Positions 39,760 through 49,620 of a stretch of 64,000 nt of DNA are shown one piece after another; the first letter of the stretch is position 1, and every line of letters begins with the position of its first letter. Position numbers and translations under genes: made by a program. Origin of the DNA: Mrakia gelida (lineage: Eukaryota > Basidiomycota > Tremellomycetes > Cystofilobasidiales > Mrakiaceae); the NCBI GenBank assembly GCA_024345305.1, contig BRON01000007.1, forward strand, positions 1,364,001 through 1,428,000, given 5' to 3'. Under the pieces are notes generated by a model. The model made no database searches, was not told where the DNA came from, and saw only the letters and a program-made list of their open reading frames with translations.

Positions 39760-40043
39760 GGGTGAGTCTCCAACGTCGTCTCGCCGCCCGTCTCGTTCTT
39801 TGCATTTGCTCTGCTGATCTTCCCGCTTTCTCTTCGTTCAGTCAGCTCAGCTCGACTCGTATCCAACAAGCACTATCCAAACTCCATCTTCCCCTCCTCC
39901 TCCTCGAGACCCTCACAATCCCTCATTTCTTTCACGTCCCTCTCTCGACCTCGCTCCCTTTCTCTCCCTTTCTCGCCCTCTTCCTCGCCAACAACTCGAT
40001 CTTCGACATCTTCTCCCCGCCTCAAGACCTTCTGGTAGTCTGA

Positions 40044-41015
40044 ATGCACGGTGTGAGTTGGTGAATGAAGACGCGAAGTAGAAGCTTCGCGGTCCTGATC
40101 CTCGTTCGTTCGTCTCGCGTCGCCTCGCGTTCAGTCTTCCTCTCGCTCCTTCCCGCTGCTTTCGAGGCTCAACTCGACCTTGACAACCATCACGAGTGAG
40201 TATCCACTGATCTCGAGTGTTTCAGGCTCTCCTTCGGCCTCACATCACCGCCACAACGAACTGACGAACGCGTCTCTTCCCCATTCCAGATTCACTCGAC
40301 TCAAACAGTTCACGCACCTTTCGACTCTCCGCCTTCTCTGAGCCTGCTAGTCCGGTATCGATCTTGGATTCCTTGCCGTGTCGGAACTCCTCAGTGAGTG
40401 AACTCGCGAGCTGTCTTGAGGGAGACGAGGCAAAATGAGATCCCGTCGCGTTCGCTCACTCGGTCTCTCACGTTCTACCTACTGACAGGCGTCTACTCCT
40501 CGAGCATCGAACCCTGTTCCGATACCTCTCTCTGTTCTGCTTATATTCCATCGTCAGTTCGACCAGGTGAGTCTCATTCTCGATCTGGACGCGTCGACGC
40601 TTGTTGATGTTCTGACGCCGAGCCTCTGTTTCGCCCGCCCTCCTTTTTATCTGCCACTCTTCCAAAGCAGCATCACCCTCTCTACAGCCTTCGTTCAGCC
40701 TGCCCTCCAGATCGAGTCAAGCCACGACTTCTTCTTCGAACTAATCCCTTCGTCGGCGACGGCGGGTACAGATTGGGCTCGTCAGTGAGATCGAGGCTGA
40801 GGATCGACTTCGAATCGGATCGGCTCTCCCCGTGAGTTATTTACACGTTCCCTCCCCTTTCATGCAGAATCTACAGCGTCGAGTACATACCTCTTCGATT
40901 GGCGGGACGTCGCACCCTCCGAGACTTCAATTCTCTCACCCAAAACCTCCGCGCTCACACCTCTTTCTCTCCTCATCCCAAATGCAGGTCCCTCAGGATC
41001 ATCTGGATCTCCTAA
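40044..41015 (+). CDS. Small unrecognised protein from six exons
   Basis: No long frame is visible, but six exons join with matching phases: 40044-40052 (9 nt: ATG, CAC, GGT), 40135-40195, 40290-40393, 40489-40566, 40668-40831, 40868-41015 (TAA), giving 187 aa. Every junction has a GTGAGT 5' site and a pyrimidine-AG 3' site. The product starts MHGSSSRSFPLLSRLNS, has a short hydrophobic PIPLSVLLIF, and ends with a compact basic block (RLRIDFESDRL, IYSVEYIPLRLAGRRTLRDF, KCRSLRIIWIS). I do not recognise a family. It lies 285 bp after the BTB gene and could instead be a lineage-specific gene or a misread transcribed region; the phase agreement over five introns argues for a real gene. Confidence 0.5.
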
Positions 41016-41246
41016 AAGCAAGGAGGCGGACAGAGATGGTGTCTGGCCGTCCCTTTTTCGATGGGCCGACTCCAATTAAACTCGCGATCACCTCCCTCGA
41101 ACGCGCCGTCGAAATGTCCTTGAAAAGGTAGAGCCAGTCCTCCCTTCCCTTCTTCCTCCAACCGCTACCTTCTCTTACTCACTCTCTCCCTCCCTCTTCT
41201 CTACCTACTCTCCCTTCCCTACCCGCTCTCCTTCTTACTCGTCAGC

Positions 41247-43044
41247 ATGAAGTCCGTCGCCGCCGCCGTCGCTCTCTCCTCCCTCGCTCTCGTCGCCGCT
41301 GCTCCCAACCCTCGGTCTGCCATCTCCAAGCGAGCTCCTACTCCTTCCAACTACACGTACGTATCTCATGAGCTGGCTGTCGAAGAGGAGAGACGGAGAG
41401 GGAAAGAGGACGATGGGCTTGAAGCTCGTTCCTCTTTCGCGATCGCACCAGCTGACCTCGCGCGACTGTTTTTCCTTTCTTCAGCGACGCCGATATCCTC
41501 CAGTACGCTCTCACCCTCGAGCACCTCGAGTCTGCTTTCTACGGAGAGGCTTTGGGAACCAACGGAACCGCTGGAAAGTTCTCGGCGTCTGACTTCACTG
41601 CCGCTGGTCTTTCGAGTGAGTCCTCCCTCTTCGCCTCAAGCTCGCTCGTCTTCCTCGAGAGATGCTGACTTCCCAATACTTTCCTTCTTCCTTCAGACAC
41701 TACCTTCGGCGATCTTATGCAGATCCGAGAGCAGTTCGTTCCACTCTCCTTTCCCTCTCGCTCGTCGTTTTTTCTGACCTCCCTCCTCCCTCTCTTTCTC
41801 TCCCAAACAGCGAGGCTCAGCACGTCACCTTGCTCACTGGAGGACTCACCGCGGCTGGAGCCACCCCCGTCTCCGCCTGCACCTACAAGTTCACCTACGA
41901 CGGTGTCAAGGGTTTCCTCGCCCTTTCGCAGGTCATCGAGGGTGCTGGTGTTTCCGCCTGTGAGCTTTCCTCCTCTCGCAGCCTTCGCCTTGCCTTGCCC
42001 AAATCATAATGACGTCGTCGTTTCTCTTCCTCCTCTTCAGACTTGGGAGCCGCTCAGTACATCTCGTCTCCAGACTACATCACCATCGCTGGCTCTATCT
42101 TGACCACCGAGGCTCGTCACAACACGTACATTCGAACTTTGAACGACGCTGATCCTTTCGCGACCCGTTCGCCCCTCCCTTCCTTCCTCCCTCTTTTTCT
42201 TCGTCCTCTCTCGTCTCGCTGACTTTCTTCCTTTCGATCGCACAGCCGAGGATGCTCCTCAGTCCCCCCGAGAGATCGTCTCGCTCGTCGGAGGATTCTT
42301 CGTCTCTTGCCCTGATGGATCAGCGTGAGTTGAACCTCGTTTGTTTTGAATCGAGCGAAGCGGCGACTGACCTCGCTTCCCTCTCTTCTTCCAGTCCCAC
42401 CATCAAGCCCTTCCCCGCTCTCACCGCTCCTACTGGCGCCAACCTCACCGCTGGAAGCATGGCCATGTTCACCGTTCCCGAGGGAACCAACGTCACCGAC
42501 TCGACCTTCTGCGGGTGAGTCGACCTCGTTTCAACTCGGCGCGTCTCTCCGACTTGGACTGACTTCTCGCTTCTTTCTTTTCAGTTTCGCCAACGGACTC
42601 ACTCCCACCTTCTCTCCCTACTCCAACTCCACCGGATGCAAGATCCCCAGCGGTCTCTTCGGACAGGGATACGTTGTCTTGACCACTTCCAACTCGGTGA
42701 GTCTTCCGGCCTCTCTCGACGAGTTCTTCGCCCCTCCTTTCTGACCTTCTTTCCCTCTCCTCTCCCAGTCCATCACCGACGACACCGTCATCGCTGGTCC
42801 CGCCGTCGTCGACTTTGGATCCGCCTACTCCCTCGACTCCTCCTCCAACTCTACTGGCCCTGGGATCACCTCTCCCCCCTTCGGAAACTCGTCGACCTCC
42901 ACCAACGGATCGACCAGCACCAACGGGACTGCTGGATCTACGGCTGCTGGAGGATCTTCCGGAGCTTCTGGGGTCCTCTCTCGAGGATCGGGAGCTGTTG
43001 CTGTTGGAGCTCTTCTCATGGGTCTCGTCGCTGTTGCTCTCTAA
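41247..43044 (+). CDS. Rds1-type ferritin-like GPI-anchored protein
   Basis: Secreted protein with a Ferritin_2 (PF13668-type) domain and a GPI tail. The signal peptide MKSVAAAVALSSLALVAAA is followed by the helical ferritin-like core with its acidic/His motifs: LEHLESAFYGEAL, MQIREHEAQHVTLLTGGL, VIEGAGVSAYLGAA and ILTTEARHNTYIR. A beta-rich region with CPDGSAPTIKPFPAL follows. The C-terminus is Ser/Thr/Asn/Gly-rich with many NST/NGT sequons, and ends in SRGSGAVAVGALLMGLVAVAL, a typical GPI-attachment signal. Related fungal proteins are starvation- or stress-induced. About nine exons; the splice CCC|GTTCGC at 42166 is a rare 5' site. The last codon TAA is 43042-43044. The 5' leader (41130-41246) is nearly pure C/T. 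Confidence 0.88.
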
Positions 43045-43498
43045 AGCGAGACGAGTAGCGCCGACGCGTTCGATTTCCCCTTCAGTGGTCCACCACCAGT
43101 CTCTTCCTTCGCATTGCTTTGTTCTTGTTTCATACTACACGTTTCGAGGACCTCCACCGTTTTCGCTTTTACCTAATTCTCTTTATGCATTTCTTCATGG
43201 GTTTCTTGTGCGTCCGCCTCGAGGACAGAAAGAAGCCGTCGTCGCGTTGCGAGCCTCGCTTTCTCTCCATCTTCCGTCAGACGGTGTCGACCTACGAACT
43301 CCAGTAGTGAACACAGAACAGACATGAAGGTCAAGCTGAAAATTGGTAGCGAAAAGCGACCCCTTCGGCGGAGTGCGAAATCGAGGAGCTCTCGACTCGA
43401 GCTCACCCTTCTCGATTCCTTCCCTCCCCTTTGCTTCTTCGCCACTCACCACGACGTTCCCTATCTTCCCACCCCCTTCCCGCCGTTCTTCTCATCTC
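43045..43498. other. Intergenic region downstream of the ferritin-like gene
   Basis: The 454-bp gap holds the 3' UTR of the ferritin-like gene and the promoter of the next. From about 43390 the plus strand is C/T-rich up to the next start codon. Nothing else was recognised. Confidence 0.4.
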
Positions 43499-45844
43499 AT
43501 GTTCCTGATCCCTCCCCTACCTAGAAACCCGGAACCTTCGACGTTCATCCACCTCGAGCGACCTGAGCAAACAAACGACTTCAAGAACGGAGACCTCGTC
43601 ACGACCTGGGATCGACTCTTCCAGTGGGACGAGGATTGCGTCCCCGCCTCTGAGCTAGCAGCGTAAGAAACACTCTCCTTGACTTCGCCCTCCCTTCCTC
43701 TTCTATACCTGACTTCTAGCCGATCTGCTTCGTTCTTCGCCTCTCCCCTTCAGCTTGTCGACTCTCGCCGATCCCCTCCTTGACGACTTTCTTGCCTCTC
43801 TCCCTCCGGATCGACTCGCTCACAAGGACCTGCTACAACTCCTTTTGGACGAGGCCATCATGGAAGGGAGTCTTGGTCTCCCTGATAAGGGTCTGGCCCG
43901 CCGATTGTGGGACGAGGTGGCGAGGGAAGCGCCGGAGGGAGTGAGGGCGAGCGAGGCCGACGTCGCTCTCGGTCAGCGTGTGTTCTGGGGGAACGTAGCG
44001 GGGATCTTTGCTGGGTTGATGCACTTCTCCCTTGCTGGAGGCTTTTCGAGGTGGGTGGAGTCTGTTCTTTCAGAGATGAAAAACGACGTCTGAGTCGTTG
44101 AGGAAGAGTTCCGATGGCGAGTCGAAAAAGACGTCGAGCTCACTCCTCCTCTTCTTTCCTCGATGTCCAGTCCAAGGATCACCGCCAGTCTTCACAAGGC
44201 CTCGTGTAAGCTCTACGCATCATCTGGACTTTCGCCGATCGATCTTCCGGTGAAAAGACGACGCTGATCTTCGTTTCGTCCCCCTCGCTCTTTCGCGTCG
44301 CGCTCAGACCTGATACCTCCATCCTCCGCCGACGCCAAATACCTCCCAATCACCCCCATCACAGCCGAGCGTACTCTATCTCGCCTGTACGAGACTGGGC
44401 AGTTTGTTCTCGACGTGATGGGCTCTGAGTGCGTTCCTTTTCCCTCCTCTTGACGCGCCACGTCCAGTTCTCACTCGTTCCTCCTTTTCCCTTCTTCCAG
44501 GATCCCCGTACCTTACTCAGCACCCGATTCCGAGAAGCTCGCCTCTTCCCTCCTCATCACCTCCGGTCTGGCAGGACTCTCCCCTCCTCTTCCCTCCTCC
44601 TCCCCCTCTCTCGAAGGTGCGGGCGAGGGATGGAAAAGCGCGGTTCGAGTGCGACTCCTACACGGAGTCGTTCGCCGGAGGATCCAGATGAAGGATCAGA
44701 GGACTGGAGAAGGTCTGGATGAGGAGACTGGGGAGACGATCGTGCCGATCAACGTTGAGGAGGTCGTAGGGACGCTCTCCTCGTTTTCGGTGGCTCCTTT
44801 GTGGACGCTCGAGACGATGGGAGTCAAGCTCGATGACGACGAACGAGATGCATATCTGCGAACTTGGAGGTGAGTACTCCTTTTCTTGCTCATCAGTCTC
44901 CTATGAACTTGACTGACCTCTTCGCCTCGTCTTCAACAGACACATCGGCTTCTACCTCGGCGTCCCCTCCCCTCTCCTCGCTCGCCACTTCTCCCTCTAC
45001 ACCCCCTCCTCCAAGTTCCTCGCCTCCATTGTCTGCCACCTATTCCCCTCACCACCTCCAGCAGGTACTCCGAGCTCACTCGTCCTCGGCGAGCTCAACG
45101 GCGTCCTCCCTCCTCCGACGATGGCTATCCTCGACGCGATCTCAAATCGACCTCCTATGCGAACCACACTGGAGTACCACCAGAATATGACGAGGTTCCT
45201 CGTCGGGAACTCTCTGGCAGACTATCTTGGTATCCCTCGTCCGACCTGGGTCGGTGGCTCGAGATTGGTGAGTCCTCGACGCGTCAACCTCCCTTCTTTG
45301 CCTCGTCTTCTTCGCTAACCTTACTTTCACGCGCTCTTCCTTCCTCCAGCGATTCTCAGTCTTCCTCCTCACCTACGGAACCCACTTCGGGAATGCCTAC
45401 CCTTCTCGACGATGGAGCGACACTCGAATTCGACTCATGAAGGACGGGATGGCGAGGATGCTGAGAATGGGGATGGGGAAGAGGAAGAGCGCGTTCAGAC
45501 CTCGAGAGGAAGGGACTGGGACGTTGAGTGAGGAGGCGAAGGAGGAGGAAGGGGTGAGGATGGATCCGAAAGGAGGTGAGTGAACAAAGGCGAGGAGAAG
45601 GCGCGAGGTCGAGACTGACGACGACGATTCCTTTGTTTTCTTCGTACAGCTTACAAGATGGTGAGTAGTTTGGCTTCCTCCCCCCTTCACAAATACTTGC
45701 TGACACTGATCCCGTCTTTCACAGCTCCGAGAGTATCAGCTCCTCATCGCTGAGATGGTCGTCGTCTCCGTTTCGACTCTCGTCGGCGCGTCCGTCGTCG
45801 GTTGGATCGCTTTTTCGAAGCTTCGTGACGGACTTGGATCCTAG
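43499..45844 (+). CDS. ER-bound oxygenase mpaB / rubber-oxygenase-like (DUF2236) protein
   Basis: Membrane-linked haem-oxygenase-like family with members that cleave isoprenoid chains (MpaB, Lcp). Landmarks: GDLVTTWDRLFQWDED, LVGGF-like region HFSLAGGFSSPRIT, SRLYETGQFVLDVMG (the family's R-x-x-ETGQ/W-VLDVM motif), LWTLETMGVKLDDDERDAYLRTWRHIGFYLGV and LEYHQNMTRFLVG. It ends with a hydrophobic helix LLIAEMVVVSVSTLVGASVVGWIAF near the C-terminus, which would anchor it. Around eight exons; one is an 11-nt micro-exon, 45650-45660 (CT TAC AAG ATG). The start at 43499 follows a C/T-rich leader. The true substrate is unknown. Confidence 0.85.
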
Positions 45845-46274
45845 TTTTTTAGATTCGACTGTCGTGTATCTATCTTACACTTCTCGCGTAGTGCTACCAT
45901 GTTGTTGTGTTTGATTCTTCGAGTTGGGAAAGCAAAGAAAGCACGAAGAACTCGAAAGTCGAGCGTCGGACGTTCTCCCTCCTCGTCGCGCAGCAAGTCA
46001 AAACTTCTCCGTGTGCGATCTTGCTACGAGATCTTTCCCACCTCTTACTCTGCTATGAATGTAAGCGTCAACATCGTTTTAAAAAGTAAAAACGAAGCCA
46101 GGCTCGGGAAACAGGTGCGCCCCCGCGCTGAGAAATTCGCTCGTTCAAGCTCACCTCCTCCCCTGCAACGTCCAACAACTTCGCCAACTCGCCAACCCTC
46201 CTCTTCTCCTTCTCCCCTCTCCTTCCCCTTCCCCTTCTCCTCCCCTTCCTCTCCCTCCGGTTCCCTCTCTCAGT
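45845..46274. promoter_or_regulatory. Promoter and leader of RLP24, likely with a 5'-UTR intron
   Basis: The 430-bp gap separates two plus-strand genes. A potential 5'-UTR intron runs from about 46112 (ACAG|GTGCGC) to CTCTCAG at 46273, just two bases before the RLP24 ATG. It contains a GCTCAC branch-like site and a long C/T tract. No gene was recognised. Confidence 0.45.
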
Positions 46275-47569
46275 ATGCGAGTTTCCGTGTGTTCTTTCTG
46301 CTCCGTGTCCGTCTACCCTGGGCACGGAACCATGTTCGTGAGGAACGACTCGAAGACCTTCCTCTTCTGTACTTCAAAGTGAGTAAAACAACCCTCTCTT
46401 TAGTTAGGGAGCCTGCAAGCTGTATATGCATATACTCGAAGCTGACCCTTCGTTCTTCGTCCTCTCTCAGATGCCACAAGAACTTCAAGTGAGTAAAGAG
46501 TTGCGAGCTCACGCAGAATTCACCGAGTCTCGACTCGAACGAGCTCAACAGAGAGGAGACTGAGCTGGGGAGAGCTCAGCTGGAGTCTCGAGGCTGCTGT
46601 AGAGAGTCTGGGGTCGACTGGGCGGAAGAAGGAGAGAGAGCGAGGTCGATTGTAGGGGCCGTCGAGGAAGGGAGAGTGGTGGAGGGAAGTCGAATCGAGG
46701 TCGCCCCAGTCCTTCCTTCCCTCCCTCCGCTTTCCTCTTCTTTTACCGTCCTCGACCTCGCTTGGACCTCTACCCCACTCCACCACCTCCTCAGCTCGTT
46801 CATCGAAACACTCGTCTCCCAAATCATGCCGATTCTCGCGTTTCGAAACCTCCTGACTGACCTTGTTCTCCCTCCCTCCCTCTTTCCTCCCTCCCTCAGG
46901 ATGAAGCGAAACCCCAGGAAGGTCCGATGGACCAAATCGTTCAGGAAGGCTGCTGGAAAGGAGATGACTATCGTTCGTTTCCCATCTCTTCCTCGATTTG
47001 CTGAAATCGATAGCTTCTTGACGAAGCTCGAAGCTGACCTTTCGACTCTCCTCCCCTCCCTTCACCGCGAACGATCCACCAGGACTCCACCTTCGAGTTC
47101 CAGAAGCGACGAAACGTTCCCGTGCGATACGACCGAGAGCTCGTCCAGACCACTCTCAAGGCCATCAAGCGTGTTACCGAGATCAAGGAGCGACGAGAGC
47201 GAGCCTTCTTCAAGAACCGGTTCGTCTCCCTTTCACCTTCTTCGCGTCTCTTTCCCAAATGCTCGTTCCTTTACTCACTCCTCATCTCCTTTCTTCACAC
47301 ATATCTACAGAATGGCTCTCAACCCCTCCCTCGCCCTCGCCTCCGACACCCGCGAAGTCACCCGTCACCTCGGTCTCGTCCAGCCCTCTTCGGGTCTCTC
47401 GTCGACGGTCAACCCAGAGAAGGCGGAGCGAATCAGGGAGAAGGTTCGAGTTCGTGGGGAGCAGGAGCAGGAGAAGAAGCTTGCGGCCAAGAAGGCCAGG
47501 TTGAGCAAGAGGAGCGCTTTGGTGCCTGCCAGTGGAGGCATGGGCATGGAGGTGGATCCTTCGGCTTAG
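46275..47569 (+). CDS. RLP24: Ribosome biogenesis protein RLP24 (L24e-like)
   Basis: Placeholder for ribosomal protein eL24 on pre-60S particles; in yeast it recruits the AAA-ATPase Drg1 for its release in the cytoplasm. The start [32 protein letters not shown], then [20 protein letters not shown], gives the L24e zinc finger with its four cysteines. Next come [31 protein letters not shown] and a basic helix [17 protein letters not shown], then a Lys/Arg-rich tail ([18 protein letters not shown]) typical of RLP24 and absent from eL24. Exon 46471-46488 is only 18 nt and carries the fourth zinc ligand (CHKNF). Introns at 46973 and 47220 begin with GTTCGT. The stop is TAG 47567-47569. Confidence 0.95.
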
Positions 47570-47901
47570 GTGTCGAGGTTGCTTTGTTCGTTTCCGTTCT
47601 CGTTTGTTATGTGTGCTTCCTTCGTTCGTTCTTTTTGGTCCCCGCGCGTGTGTTAGTTTCTAGATCGTTCGGTCGCTCGCTCTTTGATGGTTCTTCTTTC
47701 TTTTCCTCTTGAACGTGGATGAGAAAGAGGAGGCGAGACTCCGAGCTTCGACTCGTCGCGTTTCGATTCGATTCGTTCTCGTTCTCTTTCTTCCCTCTCC
47801 TTTCTCGCGAACTCCCTTGTACTCGTCAGAGCAGCAATCTCACATCAATCGATCTACCACCAACCCTTTGCTCCCCACCTCCTCGCATCCTCCCTGCTCC
47901 T
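47570..47901. terminator. Convergent 3' region between RLP24 and mL46 genes
   Basis: 332 bp between two convergent stop codons. It should hold both 3' UTRs and polyadenylation sites. T-rich plus-strand blocks occur at 47620-47710. No other feature was seen. Confidence 0.4.
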
Positions 47902-49432
47902 CTAGTGATCGTTCAAGATATCCTTCACGACCTTCCACCACTTCTGATCCTCCTTACTCCCATTCTCCACCAACTCCCTAATCTCCTGCTTCGTCAACCA
48001 AGCGAAATCCTCCACTCCAGCCGCCTTCGCAGCCTCGGTAATGACAGGTCGTCCAGCCAGAGCGTGGGATTTGAAGATGAAGGTGGAGGGTCCGTCTTTG
48101 CCTCCTGCGACGTGAGCGATGGGCATTCGAGTGACGGGCCAGAGGGAGATGTGGGGGCCTAAGAGGGAGTGGGTGATAAGGGCCGTGGTCTATAGAACGA
48201 ACGAAGGGGAAGAGGAGGAAAGGGAAGTGGGAGGGAGTTAGCGAACGAAGAAAGCAAGAAAGCGACGACGACGAAAGCGAAACGAACCTCATGCAAGTAC
48301 CCAGGTCTTCCTTCCTCCCTGCCCTCAACCTCCTGCCTCCCATCCCCCCCAGGGAACCTCCACCCTCCCATCTTCTCATTCCTCACCATCAAATACAAAC
48401 TCTTATCCCCCTCCCTATTACAGCTCTTCCTCTCCTCCCTCGGCACCCCTTCCAACCCTCCCCCCTCCTTATAATCATCCAGCTCCAAAGCATCTCTCTC
48501 CCGCATCTCCAAAACAGCCTGATCCCTCTCGATGACCTCGATCTCCTCGGGCAGGGGGGTACCGAAGACGGTGTTCTCGAGGAGGGCAGATTCGTAGGTG
48601 AATCGACGGGCGGGGAGGGTTCCGGGTTTGAAGTACATGTGGGTTGGGAGGGGGGAGGAGAGAGCGAGGGAGATGCGGTGGTTGTAGGCTCGGATGGCGG
48701 TGAGGACTGGGGGGGTGGGAGGGGTGAGGTAGGCGCGTCGGTGGAGGAGGTGTTGGACGGAGATGGGTTTGGAGGAGGGAGGAGGAGGGGGGAGGTCGGA
48801 TTCTGGGGAGGGGGTGGTCGTTGAGGAGGAGGGGTCGGAGGATCCGGAGGTGGAGGGTGTTGGTTCCGAGGAGGCGAAGCGAAGGGATGCTGATCGGGCT
48901 GAGGGAGGGAAGGGAGGAGGAGGAAGAGAAGAGAAGGGAGGGAAGAAGGAAAAGAGGTGAGCTTCGATTCGAGGAAGGAGGAGACGACCTCGACAACTAG
49001 GCTGCCTCTGAGGCTCCAAAGACAATCAAAAGCAGCGTGAAGGCATGCAGAGTCGACGTTCTCGACTCTGATGTCGTTTTGGAGGCTCCTGCACGCTCGA
49101 AAGGAGCTAAGAGAGAGTAAAGACGTCGACGATCGAAATTTGGGTCGAGGTCGACGTCCTTCCCTTCCTTCTCCCCTCCCTCCTGTCCCTGTCTCCAGGA
49201 CAGCTCGAGCGAGTTAAAGCTCGAGGAACACGAGTCTTCCTCGTTGGTACCAGCTCCAGCTGTTCGAGCACCTAAGGACAGGGCTCATGGGCTCGAGCAG
49301 CCTGGTCTCTTCGCTCCTTCCCTTCCTTCCCCCTCCGACTCTCAAGCAAGCACGAAGAAGGCGCTCTAACTCACCTGATCTAGCGACCCCTGCTGAGGAT
49401 GAACCCCTTGGCGACCGAAGTATCGAAGCCAT
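47902..49432 (-). CDS. MRPL17: Mitochondrial large-subunit ribosomal protein mL46
   Basis: Mitoribosomal protein of the large subunit with a Nudix-like fold. The central and C-terminal parts match: LLHRRAYLTPPTPPVLTAIRAYNHRI, ERDALELDDYKEGG, GDKSLYLMVRNEKMGGWRFPGG (the Nudix-like core), then PSTFIFKSHALAGRP and DFAWLTKQEIRELV, ending NDH at TAG 47902-47904. The exon starting at 48898 begins RSASLRFASSEPTPS, a mitochondrial presequence piece without a start codon. The best upstream exon is 49432-49375 (MASILRSPRGSSSAGVARS), which joins it in phase across a 476-nt intron; this start is less sure than the rest. The last intron begins with GTTCGT at 48287. Confidence 0.86.
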
Positions 49433-49620
49433 GACCGTAGAGAAAAGAAAAGAAGAAGGGTAGGAGGGTGCTGTCGACGTTGAAGGAGATCCAAAAGCCG
49501 ACCAAGCTCACCAAAAGAGAAACGAAACGAAAAGCCAAGCTCGACGATTTCGTTGCGTTTCTTCGCCTTCTCTTCTCTCCTTCACCATCCAGCAACTCGT
49601 TTCTATCTACTCACTCAGCT
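49433..49620. promoter_or_regulatory. Compact bidirectional promoter between mL46 and RBM5-like genes
   Basis: Only 188 bp separate the two divergent start codons in this model. If the mL46 first exon is wrong, the interval is longer. No clear TATA box is visible. Confidence 0.4.

Noticed and set aside
39843..40042. Frame ending QDLLVV as a further exon of the BTB gene
   Set aside because: The BTB frame has already stopped at 39759, and no splice removes that stop; it is probably 3' UTR.
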